Source of the DNA: Georgenia subflava
GTDB lineage: Bacteria > Actinomycetota > Actinomycetes > Actinomycetales > Actinomycetaceae
Assembly (NCBI RefSeq): GCF_009193155.1
Contig: NZ_VUKD01000002.1
Coordinates: 186,001-250,000, forward strand
Length of the DNA stretch: 64,000 bases
Reading direction: 5' to 3'
Part shown: positions 1 to 8,240 of the stretch, piece by piece
Numbering within the stretch: position 1 is the first letter of the stretch
Layout: every line of letters starts with the position of its first letter
Translations under genes and position numbers: made by a program
Notes under the pieces: generated by a model
Seen by the model: the letters and a program-made list of their open reading frames with translations, nothing else
The model's database searches: none
Told to the model about the DNA's origin: nothing

Positions 1-1
1 C

Positions 2-187
2 GCCTGCTCGACCTACGACAGCGAGCGGGACGTCGAGAACATCAAGACCCTGCTGACGTACATCGCCTCCGAGGAGGGGCAGGCCAGGGCGGCGGACCCG
101 TCGGTCGCCGGCTCGGCGCCGATCTCGGACGCGTTGCGCGAGCGCGTGAACGCCGCGATCGCACAGATCTCGGCCGGGGGAGCGTGA
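2..187 (+). CDS. pstS: PstS, phosphate ABC transporter substrate-binding protein (C-terminal end only)
   Basis: The last 61 codons of a gene that begins before the window. The frame reads through residues such as NIKTLLTYIASEEGQ and GSAPIS to a TGA stop, which matches the C-terminus of actinobacterial PstS lipoproteins. These bind phosphate outside the membrane and hand it to the PstC-PstA channel. Directly downstream in the same orientation lie pstC, pstA and pstB, which fixes the identity better than the short fragment alone. The 261 bp to pstC have no gene. The fragment cannot show the signal peptide or the phosphate-binding residues. Confidence 0.85.
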   Translation, partial: ACSTYDSERDVENIKTLLTYIASEEGQARAADPSVAGSAPISDALRERVNAAIAQISAGGA

Positions 188-448
188 CGGTGCCGGCATG
201 CGGTTGTGAGCGATCCGACAGGGTGGGTTCACCTCGTGTTCACCTGACGCCCGCCTCGCGGTCACCCGCTCGACCTACCGTTCAAGCGGTCGGTCCTCGA
301 GCGGACGGTCCCCGGAGCGGGACCCTCGCCTGTCGATGGCCGGCCGACGGCGCCTGCCCGCGTGCGCGCCGGCACGAGCCCGGTCCCGGGCGCGCCGACA
401 CCGACCGAACGCCCTGCCCGACCCGACGAGCATCCATCCGGAGGACCC

Positions 449-1432
449 GTGGCATCCGCCAGCACCACTGACGCCTCGCCTGGCGGCAGCCCCGCCGCCC
501 GGCTGAGCGACGCGCCGGGCCGCCTGGGGAACAAGGTCTTCGCCGGTGTCTCCACCGGCGCCGGACTCGCGATCCTCGTGATCCTCGCCGGGGTCGCCGG
601 CTTCCTGCTCTTCCGCTCGTGGCCCGCGATCACAGCGTCCCAGGCCCAGTACGACGAGATCAGCTTCATGCGGGGCGAGAGCCTGGTGGGCTACATCGCG
701 CCGCTGATCTTCGGCACGCTGCTCTCCTCGGTGATCGCCCTGCTGATCGCCGTGCCGCTGTCCGTCGCCATCGGCCTGTTCATCTCCCACTACGCCCCGC
801 GCAGGGCCGCGCAGGGCCTCGGCTACCTCGTCGACCTGCTCGCCGCCATCCCGTCGGTCGTCTACGGCATGTGGGGCATGGCGTGGCTGGTGCCCGTGCT
901 CGAGCCCCTCTTCGCGTGGCTCTCGTCGACGCTCGGCTTCATCCCGGTCTTCGCCGGGTTCCAGGCGCCCGCCAAGAACATCATGGCGGCGGGGATCGTG
1001 CTCGCCGTCATGGTCCTGCCGATCATCACCGCCACCATCCGCGAGGTATTCCTGCAGACCCCGCGACTGCACGAGGAAGCCTCCCTGGCGCTGGGCTCGA
1101 CCCGCTGGGAGATGATCCGGATGGCCGTCTTCCCGTTCGGCCGGTCCGGCATCATCAGCGCCTCGATGCTCGGCCTCGGGCGGGCGCTCGGCGAGACGAT
1201 GGCCGTGCTGATGATCCTTTCCCCGGGCTTCCTCATCAACTTCTACGTCCTCCAGCCCGGGCAGCACCAGTCGATCGCGGCGAACATCGCGAACCAGTTC
1301 CCCGAGGCGTCCGGGCTCGGCGCGGACGTCCTCATCGCCACGGGCCTGGCCCTGTTCGCGATCACCTTCGCGGTGAACCTGCTGGCTCGCTGGATCATCG
1401 CCCGCCGTGCCGAGTTCTCTGGAGCGAACTGA
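449..1432 (+). CDS. pstC: PstC, phosphate ABC transporter permease
   Basis: 327 aa, one of the two membrane channel subunits of the high-affinity phosphate importer. A hydrophilic N-terminus of about 35 residues is followed by six predicted membrane helices. The cytoplasmic EAA loop (EEASLALGSTRW, near residue 210), which contacts the ATPase, is clear. The frame is open further upstream, but the GTG used here has a good ribosome-binding site (GGAGGA) five to six bases ahead, and the upstream residues look unlike PstC. The stop overlaps the pstA start (ATGA), so the two are translationally coupled. In actinobacteria the operon is usually PhoP-controlled. I did not find a PHO box I would defend. 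Confidence 0.95.
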   Translation: MASASTTDASPGGSPAARLSDAPGRLGNKVFAGVSTGAGLAILVILAGVAGFLLFRSWPAITASQAQYDEISFMRGESLVGYIAPLIFGTLLSSVIALLIAVPLSVAIGLFISHYAPRRAAQGLGYLVDLLAAIPSVVYGMWGMAWLVPVLEPLFAWLSSTLGFIPVFAGFQAPAKNIMAAGIVLAVMVLPIITATIREVFLQTPRLHEEASLALGSTRWEMIRMAVFPFGRSGIISASMLGLGRALGETMAVLMILSPGFLINFYVLQPGQHQSIAANIANQFPEASGLGADVLIATGLALFAITFAVNLLARWIIARRAEFSGAN

Positions 1433-2481
1433 TGACCGCGCCCACCACCTCGACCGGTCTCGAGCGCACCGGCAAGCTCCCCGGCTGGACCCCCTGGGCC
1501 GTCCTCGCCGGCTCGCTGCTGGTGGCGTTCCTCTTCTTCACCGTCGTCAGCACGCCCACCGTGGCCTCGGTGTTCCTCGTCGGCGGGATCCTGTTCGTCG
1601 TCGCGAACTGGGCCATCGCCCGGGTCGTGGAGGGCGAGCGCGACGCCAAGGACCGGCTGGCCACCTCGCTGGTCACGGGTGCCTTCGTGGTGGCGATGAT
1701 CCCGCTCGTCTCGCTGGTATGGATCGTCATCGTCGAGGGCGTGTCCATCATGAGCTGGGACTTCCTGTCCACGGACATGACGGGCATCTTCGGCGACATG
1801 CGCGAGGGCGGCGCGCTGCACGCCATCATCGGCACGCTGTGGGTGACGGGCCTGGCCTCCGCCATCTCCATCCCGCTGGGCATCTTCACGGCGATCTACC
1901 TGGTGGAGTACGGCAAGGGCAAGGTCGCGCGCGCCATCACGATCCTCGTGGACGTGATGACGGGCATCCCGTCGATCGTCGCCGGCCTGTTCGCCTTCGC
2001 GCTGTTCACGATCCTCGTCGGCCCGGCCTACCGGTCCGCCGTGATGGGCGCGGTCTCGCTCGCCGTGCTGATGACCCCGGTCGTGGTGCGGTCGGTCGAG
2101 GAAATGCTGCGGCTCGTGCCGAACGAGCTCCGCGAGGCCTCCTACGCCCTCGGCGTGCCGAAGTGGCTCACGATCGTCAAGGTCGTGCTGCGCACCGCCG
2201 TCGCGGGTATCACCACCGGGGTGATGATCGCCATCGCCCGCGTGATCGGCGAGACCGCTCCGCTGCTCATGACGACAGGCATCATCGCGAACATCAACAA
2301 CGACCCGCTCGAGGGCCGCATGGCGACGCTGCCGGTCTTCGCCTACCGCCAGTACGCCCAGGGCGGCGTCGGGTACGAGCGGGCCTGGGCGGCGGCCCTC
2401 ACGCTCGTCGCGATCGTCATGCTGCTCAACCTCGTCGCCCGGCTGGTCAGCCGATACTTCTCCCCGAAGGGCGCCTCGTGA
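1432..2481 (+). CDS. pstA: PstA, phosphate ABC transporter permease
   Basis: 349 aa, the second channel subunit of the Pst importer. Two extra N-terminal hydrophobic segments precede the canonical permease core. The EAA loop (LREASYALGVPKW) starts near residue 233. The ATG shares bases with the pstC TGA, so the start is set by coupling rather than by a free ribosome-binding site. A longer open frame upstream is only the shadow of pstC. A 66-bp spacer separates it from pstB. Confidence 0.96.
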   Translation: MTAPTTSTGLERTGKLPGWTPWAVLAGSLLVAFLFFTVVSTPTVASVFLVGGILFVVANWAIARVVEGERDAKDRLATSLVTGAFVVAMIPLVSLVWIVIVEGVSIMSWDFLSTDMTGIFGDMREGGALHAIIGTLWVTGLASAISIPLGIFTAIYLVEYGKGKVARAITILVDVMTGIPSIVAGLFAFALFTILVGPAYRSAVMGAVSLAVLMTPVVVRSVEEMLRLVPNELREASYALGVPKWLTIVKVVLRTAVAGITTGVMIAIARVIGETAPLLMTTGIIANINNDPLEGRMATLPVFAYRQYAQGGVGYERAWAAALTLVAIVMLLNLVARLVSRYFSPKGAS

Positions 2482-2547
2482 CCGAGACCGCCCGCACGTC
2501 CGCCGCCCGTCCGGTGGCCCGCCCCCTCCGCCCCGGAAGGAACGCCA

Positions 2548-3327
2548 GTGTCTAAGCGCATCGACGTCAAGAACCTCAACGTGTACTACGGCGACTTCCT
2601 CGCCGTCGAGGACGTCAGCATGACGATCGAGCCCCGGTCCGTCACGGCCCTCATCGGGCCCTCCGGCTGCGGGAAGTCGACCTTCCTGCGCACCCTCAAC
2701 CGCATGCACGAGGTCATCCCCGGCGCTCGCGTCGAGGGGGAGGCCGTCATGGACGGGCAGAACCTCTACGCCCCGGAGGTCGACCCGGTCCAGGTGCGCC
2801 GTCAGGTCGGCATGGTCTTCCAGCGGCCGAACCCGTTCCCGACGATGTCCATCGCGGACAACGTCCTGGCCGGCGTGAAGCTGAACAACCGCAAGATGAA
2901 GAAGTCCGAGTCCGACGAGCTCGTCGAGTCCTCGCTGCGCGGCGCGAACCTGTGGAACGAGGTCAAGGACCGCCTCGACCGGCCCGGCTCGTCACTCTCC
3001 GGCGGTCAGCAGCAGCGTCTCTGCATCGCCCGGGCTATCGCGGTCAAGCCCGAGGTCCTGCTGATGGACGAGCCGTGCTCGGCGCTGGACCCGATCTCCA
3101 CGCTGGCGATCGAGGACCTGATGGCCGACCTCAAGAACGAGTACACGATCGTCATCGTCACCCACAACATGCAGCAGGCCGCCCGCGTCTCCGACCGCAC
3201 CGGCTTCTTCAACATCGCGGGCACCGGCAAGCCGGGCCACCTCATCGAGATGGACGACACCGAGAAGATGTTCTCCAGCCCGTCCGTGAAGGACACCGAG
3301 GACTACATCTCGGGCCGCTTCGGGTGA
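2548..3327 (+). CDS. pstB: PstB, phosphate import ATP-binding protein
   Basis: 259 aa, the usual PstB length. It is the cytoplasmic ATPase that energises phosphate import. The Walker A motif GPSGCGKS lies at residues 37-44, the ABC signature LSGGQQQRL starts near residue 150, and the Walker B segment LLMDEP with the H-loop THNM follows. The start is GTG with GGAAGGA ahead of it. No phoU follows in this direction. A DUF47 protein of the PhoU superfamily lies farther on with the PiT permease. The stop codon is inside the first unit of a 24-bp tandem repeat. Confidence 0.98.
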   Translation: MSKRIDVKNLNVYYGDFLAVEDVSMTIEPRSVTALIGPSGCGKSTFLRTLNRMHEVIPGARVEGEAVMDGQNLYAPEVDPVQVRRQVGMVFQRPNPFPTMSIADNVLAGVKLNNRKMKKSESDELVESSLRGANLWNEVKDRLDRPGSSLSGGQQQRLCIARAIAVKPEVLLMDEPCSALDPISTLAIEDLMADLKNEYTIVIVTHNMQQAARVSDRTGFFNIAGTGKPGHLIEMDDTEKMFSSPSVKDTEDYISGRFG

Positions 3328-3416
3328 GCACCGCGCACTGACTCCGGGTGAGCACTCCGCACTGACTCCGGGTGAGCACCGCGAACCGACTTCGGGTGAG
3401 CACCGCGTAGTGACGG
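3321..3416 (+). repeat. Four 24-bp tandem repeats starting at the pstB stop codon
   Basis: Four head-to-tail units begin at 3321, 3345, 3369 and 3393. Each opens with CGGGTGAGCAC, and units 1 and 2 continue as nearly identical copies ending GCACTGACTC. Unit 1 contains the pstB TGA, so the end of the gene is itself the first repeat unit. The later copies are non-coding. A similar arrangement follows the NlpC/P60 gene near 34.6 kb. Confidence 0.9.
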
Positions 3417-3420
3417 GAAG

Positions 3421-3450
3421 AGCCCGGTCGGTCCTCGGACCGGCCGGGCT
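3421..3450. terminator. Hairpin terminator between pstB and the convergent lipoprotein gene
   Basis: Fourteen-base arms (AGCCCGGTCGGTCC and GGACCGGCCGGGCT) pair with one mismatch around a 2-base loop. It lies between two convergent genes and can serve both. There is no U-tract, which is common in high-GC actinobacteria. Confidence 0.75.
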
Positions 3451-3476
3451 CTCGCGTGCGCGGCGTCGAGCCGAAG

Positions 3477-3911
3477 TCAGCGGTTGGCGCCCTCGAGGGA
3501 GCCCGTCATCTTCTCCTCGGCGAGGATGATGCACAGCGAGGTGCGGTCGTCGGCCTGGTTCCAGCTCTGCTCGCTCGGCGAGAGGGTGGAGAAGTAGATC
3601 TCCGACTCGACGTAGGGCACACCGACGAACTCCTCGAACCGGGTAATGCAGCCCTCCTGCGCCTCGGACTTGACCTCGTCCTCGCCAGGGAAGTCGCCGT
3701 CGTCGTGCGTGACCGCGCCGAAGATCTCCGCGTCGTGCGGCTCCGAGCACTCGAGCGTGGTCACCGAGCTCACTTCGGTGTCCTGCAGGTCGGACTGGTT
3801 CACGCAGTCGCCGACCTCGAGGGCGAGGACGTCACCGCCGCAGGCGGCGAGCGTGCCGGTCAGCCCCACGAGGGCGGCAAGGGTGAGGGCTGTGCGGGCA
3901 GGGCGGTTCAT
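3477..3911 (-). CDS. Septum-formation family lipoprotein
   Basis: 144 aa. A signal peptide ends in the lipobox LAAC with Cys24 as the predicted lipidation site, so the protein should be anchored outside the membrane. The mature part has paired cysteines and the EVGDCV, CSEPHDAEIFG and SLCII segments typical of the Septum_form family of actinobacterial small secreted proteins. The biochemical role of that family is not established. The ATG has GGAG five bases ahead. It converges on pstB, and the gene behind it (PiT) runs the same way after about 275 bp of non-coding sequence. Confidence 0.75.
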   Translation of the reverse strand: MNRPARTALTLAALVGLTGTLAACGGDVLALEVGDCVNQSDLQDTEVSSVTTLECSEPHDAEIFGAVTHDDGDFPGEDEVKSEAQEGCITRFEEFVGVPYVESEIYFSTLSPSEQSWNQADDRTSLCIILAEEKMTGSLEGANR

Positions 3912-4187
3912 GGTGCTCCGAGTTCTCGGGGTGAAGGAGGATCAGCGTTTCCCGGGGTGAAGGAGATCTGCGGCCAGGATATCGCCGGGCAAAGTCCGCA
4001 ACGGCCCGCCGTCATGGGGAGTACCCCCGGGGAGTGCCGCACACCCGCTGCGTCGACGAGCGGCACGTTGTGGTCGTCGTCGGGCCGGCGGAGCGGTGCG
4101 GAAGGTGTCTTTCGGTGCTGCCGCGTCGAGGCGCGGGGTGAGTCCCGCACGGGAGGCAGTGGGACCGGGACAAGCGGGCGCGGTGGG

Positions 4188-5189
4188 TCAGGGAAGGACC
4201 ACGTTCAGGACGAGGTAGAGGCCGGCAGCGACGGTGCCCGCGGCGGGGATGGTGAGGACCCAGGCGACGGCGATGTTGCCGGCCACGCCCCACCGCACGG
4301 CGGAGAGCCGCTTGGTGGCACCGACACCCATGATCGCCGAGGTGATCGTCTGCGTGGTCGAGACCGGTGCGTGGAACAGGAAAGCGGTTGAGTACAGCAC
4401 CGAGGCCGCCACGGTCTCGGCGACGAACCCGCGGGCCGGGTCGAGCTCGATGACCTTGCGGCCCAGCGTGCGCATGATCCGCCAGCCGCCCGCGTAGGTG
4501 CCGAGGGAGATCGCGGTCGCGGCGGCGAGCTTGACCCACAGGGGGATCGAGGTGCCCTCGTGCAGGCCGCCGGCGACCAGGGCGAGGACGATCACGCCCA
4601 TCGTCTTCTGCGCGTCCTGGAGGCCGTGGCCCAGGGCCATCGCCGCGGCCGAGACGGTCTGGAGCCAGCGGAAGCGGCGCATGGTGCGCTGGTAGGGCCG
4701 GGACCGGAAGATCCACAGCACGGCGAGCATCGCGACGTACGCGAGGCCGAAGCCGACGAGCGGCGACAGCACCATCGGGAGGGCGACCTTCTCGCCGATC
4801 ACCGTCCAGTGCACCTGGGTGGCCGAGGCGAGCCCGGCGCCCATCAGCCCACCGATCAGGGCGTGCGAGGACGACGACGGCATCCCGAACCACCAGGTGA
4901 TGAGGTTCCAGACGATGGCGCCGATCAACCCCGCGAGCACGACGGCGAGACCGTTCGCCCCGCCCGGCGGCGAAATGATGCCCGAGCCGATGGTCTCGGC
5001 CACCCCGGTGCCGAGGAGCGCGCCGACGAGGTTCATCACCGCCGCCATCGCCAGAGCGACGCGTGGGGTGAGCGCCCGGGTAGATACCGAGGTGGCGATC
5101 GCGTTGGCGGCGTCGTGGAAGCCGTTGGTGAAGTCGAAGACGAGGGCGATCGTGACGACCACCAGCACAAGGACGAGGACGAGGTCCAC
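4188..5189 (-). CDS. pit: PiT-family inorganic phosphate permease
   Basis: 333 aa membrane protein, low-affinity phosphate uptake (H+ or Na+ driven in characterised members). The signature NGFHDAANAIATS at residues 22-34 and the second-half counterparts (GHGLQDAQKTMG and STTQTITSAIMGVG) show the duplicated PiT fold with about ten helices. The GTG start is six bases after the stop of the DUF47 gene, so the two are one operon. This partner arrangement is widespread. With Pst nearby the cell has both high- and low-affinity phosphate systems within 6 kb. Confidence 0.95.
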   Translation of the reverse strand: MDLVLVLVLVVVTIALVFDFTNGFHDAANAIATSVSTRALTPRVALAMAAVMNLVGALLGTGVAETIGSGIISPPGGANGLAVVLAGLIGAIVWNLITWWFGMPSSSSHALIGGLMGAGLASATQVHWTVIGEKVALPMVLSPLVGFGLAYVAMLAVLWIFRSRPYQRTMRRFRWLQTVSAAAMALGHGLQDAQKTMGVIVLALVAGGLHEGTSIPLWVKLAAATAISLGTYAGGWRIMRTLGRKVIELDPARGFVAETVAASVLYSTAFLFHAPVSTTQTITSAIMGVGATKRLSAVRWGVAGNIAVAWVLTIPAAGTVAAGLYLVLNVVLP

Positions 5190-5195
5190 TGCGCG

Positions 5196-5816
5196 TCAGG
5201 ATTCCTTGAGTGCGATGGTCTCGACGGTGTTCGCGAGCCGTTCGAAGGAGTCCGCGGCCGACTCGAGCGCGTCGATGACGCCCTTGAGCTTGATGATCGC
5301 GATCGGGTCCTGGCCGTTGTTGAACAGGTCGGCGAGGAGGCGGCGGTACGCCTGGTCCGCGTGGTTCTCGAGGCGGTTGATCTCGACCCAGTAGTCGCTC
5401 AGCCCGGTCATGGACTTCAGCCTGGGCATGACCTCGGCGGTGAGCTCGGCGCAGCGCTGCAGCACGGCCACCTGGTCGCTCACGCCGGCGGGCAGGTCGC
5501 CGATCTTGTAGAGGACGATGAGGTCGCCGGCCTCGTCCATGTCGTCCATGCAGTCGTCCAGCGTGGACGCCAGGGCGTAGATGTCGTCCCGGTCGAACGG
5601 GGTGACGAAGGTCTGGTTCAGCTTCCGCAGGAGCGCGTGGGTGTTCTCGTCGGCGTCGTGCTCGACGGCGTGGAGCTGGGCGGCGAGGTCGGCCCGCTGC
5701 GTGCGGTCGGCCCCCAGCAGCCGGGTGAGGAGCTCGGCGCCGCGGACCAGATGCTCGGCGGTCCCGGCGAGGAGCTCGAAGAACGACGCGTCGCGCGGGG
5801 TGGGGCGAAATCGCAC
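5196..5816 (-). CDS. DUF47 / PhoU-like phosphate transport accessory protein
   Basis: 206 aa, all-helical, with the acidic repeats HAVEHDADENTH and DDCMDDMDEAGD that in this family are thought to bind metal ions. DUF47 proteins belong to the PhoU superfamily and nearly always pair with a PiT permease, whose activity or expression they are believed to modulate. Here the gene comes first in the two-gene unit. The start is GTG, with a GAGGGAG element nine bases ahead. The adjacent upstream region is a long repeat-rich spacer. Confidence 0.9.
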   Translation of the reverse strand: MRFRPTPRDASFFELLAGTAEHLVRGAELLTRLLGADRTQRADLAAQLHAVEHDADENTHALLRKLNQTFVTPFDRDDIYALASTLDDCMDDMDEAGDLIVLYKIGDLPAGVSDQVAVLQRCAELTAEVMPRLKSMTGLSDYWVEINRLENHADQAYRRLLADLFNNGQDPIAIIKLKGVIDALESAADSFERLANTVETIALKES

Positions 5817-6364
5817 CAGAGTGCTCCCTCGGGGATGAACAGGGGATGGACTGCCGGCATCAGGCTAGAGCACTTCAGTGAAGGGCGAGCATTCTGTCGG
5901 GGCGGCTTTGGACCCCTTGCGGACAGGCATGCCGCGGCCGCGGACGGATCTGCGCCGCGACCGCAACGCTGGGCGCCCGCGACCGCGAGGCTGGACGCCC
6001 GGCGACCGCTACGCCGAAGCCGGTGCGACAGCGACGCCGGACGCCCGCGACCGCGACGCGAACGTGCCGCGACGGCGACGCCGGACGCTGGCGACCGCAA
6101 TGCTGGGCGCCCGCGACCTCAACGGTGGAACCGCCGCGACAGCGACGCCGAACGCACCGACCGCCCGCGACCGCGAGGGCGAAAGAGGCGGAGTGTGAGG
6201 ACGCCGGGCCGGAGAGCGCCAGTCGGCGCGAAGGCCGCTCTTGGCGGCTTGTGTTGGAGCCCGGGGCTTTCGCGACCCGACGTCACGCACCACTGTACGT
6301 CAGGGGGTCCGCTCACGCGCAAGGGGGCTGCGGAGGTCTGGGGACAGCGTGCCGAGAGCCGGGC
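5817..6364. other. 548-bp intergenic spacer, mostly tandem repeat
   Basis: No convincing gene in either strand. Open frames here are arginine/alanine-rich shadows that change frame with the repeat. The stretch before 5957 should hold the promoter of the DUF47-pit operon. The end of glnR faces it from the other side. Nothing recognisable in 6159-6364. Confidence 0.7.
5957..6158. repeat. About nine imperfect 22-23-bp tandem repeats
   Basis: Units start at 5957, 5979, 6002, 6025, 6047, 6069, 6091, 6113 and 6136. Each begins GCGAC and most continue as GCGACCGC.ACGC followed by GGACGCCC or a variant. The 22-base period is not a multiple of three and one-base slips occur, so the array is not protein-coding. 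The units carry no dyad and are not separated by unique spacers, so this is not a CRISPR. Confidence 0.88.
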
Positions 6365-7096
6365 TCAGGGCTCCACCAGCGCCTCGGGTCGGGCGTTCTG
6401 GGCGGCGTCGTCGGCCGTGTCCCGGCCGCGCACGTCGAACCGGTACCCGACGTTGCGCACGGTGCCGATCATCTGGTCGTGCTCGCTGCCCAGCTTGGCC
6501 CGGAGGCGACGGATGTGGACGTCGACGGTGCGGGTGCCGCCGAAGTAGTCGTAGCCCCAGACCTCTTGGAGCAGCTGCGCCCGCGAGTGCACCCGCCCCG
6601 GGTGCTGGGCGAGGTGCTTGAGGAGCTCGAACTCCTTGTAGGTCAGGTCGAGGATGCGTCCCCGGATGCGGGCGGTGTACGCCGACGCGTCGATGACCAG
6701 CTCGCCCGCCTCCACCTGCTCCGCGGCCTGCTCCGTCTCGCTCGGACGCGCACCCTCGGTGATCAGCCGCAGCCGGGCCTCGACCTCGGCGGGGCCGGCG
6801 CTCGCGAGGACGACGTCGGCCGCGCCCCACGACCGGGTGACGGCGGTGAACCCGCCCTCGGCGAGGACCAGGAGCACGGGCGGGGAGTCCATCGGCCCGC
6901 TCAGGAGGCGGCACAGGTTCCGCGCCGCCACGAGGTCGCGACGGGCGTCGAGGAGCACGACGGCGGCCTCGGCATGGTCGACGACGGCCGCCGGGGCCAT
7001 CGGCGCGACGGTCACCTGGTGACCGAGCAGCGTGAGGGAGGGCAGCACGTGGGCGGGACCGCCCGTCTCGGCGGTGAGCAGCACGAGCTCGGCCAC
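6365..7096 (-). CDS. glnR: GlnR-type orphan response regulator (nitrogen regulator)
   Basis: 243 aa OmpR-family regulator. The N-terminal receiver-like domain has the GlnR pattern (VVLLDARRDLVAARNLCRLL and AGPAEVEARLRL) and lacks a normal phosphorylation pocket context. The C-terminal winged helix (about residues 140-232, LTYKEFELLKHLAQHPGRV and RTVDVHIRRLRAKLG) matches GlnR closely. No histidine kinase is adjacent, as expected for an orphan. GlnR controls ammonium assimilation in actinobacteria. In mycobacteria it sits near a nitrobindin-like gene and a phosphate transport ATPase gene, as here. The GTG start is chosen because GAGGAGGGG lies just ahead; the longer frame upstream is not conserved in character. 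Confidence 0.88.
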   Translation of the reverse strand: MAELVLLTAETGGPAHVLPSLTLLGHQVTVAPMAPAAVVDHAEAAVVLLDARRDLVAARNLCRLLSGPMDSPPVLLVLAEGGFTAVTRSWGAADVVLASAGPAEVEARLRLITEGARPSETEQAAEQVEAGELVIDASAYTARIRGRILDLTYKEFELLKHLAQHPGRVHSRAQLLQEVWGYDYFGGTRTVDVHIRRLRAKLGSEHDQMIGTVRNVGYRFDVRGRDTADDAAQNARPEALVEP

Positions 7097-7449
7097 TGAT
7101 CCCCTCCTCCCGCGTCGCCTCACTGTAGTGGCCCCGGACCCGGTGCCGTCGCCGCACTCCAGACGGCCCATCGGCTGGGCCCCACACGGCCGCCGACCGT
7201 TGTCCGCCTGTCCGCCTGTCCGCCTGTCCGCCCGCCCGGTCCGCCCCGGCGGCGCAGGACCCCGCCCTGCCCGCGCCGCCGCCGAAGGCCGGCCGTCCGG
7301 ACTTCGGCGGCCGTCTGTCACAATCGGGCGGTGGCCGCGCACGCAACTCTCCCCGGTACGGGCCGGTCGACCCCGGAGCTCCCGGCGGCGTCCGGCCACG
7401 CGGACACCCACGGGCCCGCGGCGGACGCGCGAGTCACCGGGGCCGCGCC
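7097..7449. promoter_or_regulatory. Divergent intergenic region between glnR and a membrane protein gene
   Basis: 353 bp with no gene. It must carry the glnR promoter on one strand and probably that of the downstream membrane protein on the other. The only structure I see is four copies of the octamer TGTCCGCC at 7201-7232. No confident -10/-35 pair could be picked. Confidence 0.5.
7201..7232. repeat. Four tandem copies of the octamer TGTCCGCC
   Basis: Perfect head-to-tail 8-bp repeat in the glnR upstream region, followed by degenerate CCGCCC sequence. Probably a slippage product. Confidence 0.9.
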
Positions 7450-8175
7450 GTGATGGGGGCATCGAGCCGGGCAGCCGTCACCGCGTCCGGTGCCGCGCTC
7501 CTCGCCGTGGCGGGGTATCTCTCGCAGAACCTCCTCACCGGCGTCGTGCTCGTTCTCGGCACGCTCTTCGCCCTCGGCTGGCCGCGCCTCCTGGAGCTGC
7601 CGACGCGGCGCGGCGCGAGCATCGTCATCGCGCTCTCGGCCCTCGCGGGCCTGGCGGTGGTCAGGCTGGCCGGGGCCGGCGAGCTCGCCGTCGTCATGGG
7701 GCTGGCCGTGGTGGCCGCCTTCGTCCACCAGATGGCCCGGCGCGACGGTCGGCCGCGGCTGGTCGAGTCGGTCTCGGGCGTGGTCACCGGCGCCGTCGTC
7801 GTGGTCTCCGCGGCAGGCTGGATCGCCATCGACACCGGTGAGGTGACCGAGGCGCTCGTCGTCACCGCCGCCGCCACCATCGCGGCGGCCGCCGCCACCA
7901 CCGCGGTGCCGGCACGTACCGAGCTCGTTGCCTCGGTCGCCACGGTCGTCGGCGGCGGGATCGGGTTGCTCATCGGGACGGTGCTCGCCGGGGTGGGGAC
8001 CGTGCCGGGCATGCTGGTCGGCCTCGCGGCGGGAATCCTCACCGCCGCGCTGCACGTGCTGTTCGGTCGGTTCCCCGCCTCCCACCGGATCCGTCCCGCG
8101 CTCGCGGCGGCCGTGCTCGTGCTCCTCGTCTCCGGCGTCCCGGTCTACCTCGTCAGCCGGCTGCTCGCTGCCTGA
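7450..8175 (+). CDS. Polytopic membrane protein of unknown function
   Basis: 241 aa, almost entirely hydrophobic, with about eight predicted membrane segments separated by short loops rich in Arg and Asp. I do not recognise a characterised family. Glycine-rich helices (VVGGGIGLLIGTVLAGVGTVPG) recall small transporters or permease-like proteins, but no catalytic motif is visible. The start is GTG followed at once by an in-frame ATG, so either could be used. It precedes the nitrobindin-like gene by 65 bp in the same direction, a linkage also seen near glnR in related genomes. Confidence 0.65.
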   Translation: MMGASSRAAVTASGAALLAVAGYLSQNLLTGVVLVLGTLFALGWPRLLELPTRRGASIVIALSALAGLAVVRLAGAGELAVVMGLAVVAAFVHQMARRDGRPRLVESVSGVVTGAVVVVSAAGWIAIDTGEVTEALVVTAAATIAAAAATTAVPARTELVASVATVVGGGIGLLIGTVLAGVGTVPGMLVGLAAGILTAALHVLFGRFPASHRIRPALAAAVLVLLVSGVPVYLVSRLLAA

Positions 8176-8240
8176 GCGCCGGGCCGGCCGGCGGACGAGC
8201 GCCACCGGCGACGCCCGCCTGCGACGACTAGCCTGGTGGC

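Noticed and set aside
5957-6158. Possible CRISPR array
   Set aside because: Units are contiguous 22-23-bp imperfect copies without unique spacers, and no cas genes are present.
5878-6198. 106-codon open frame over the 22-bp array
   Set aside because: The repeat period is not a multiple of three and the product has no consistent repeat or family match; no ribosome-binding site.
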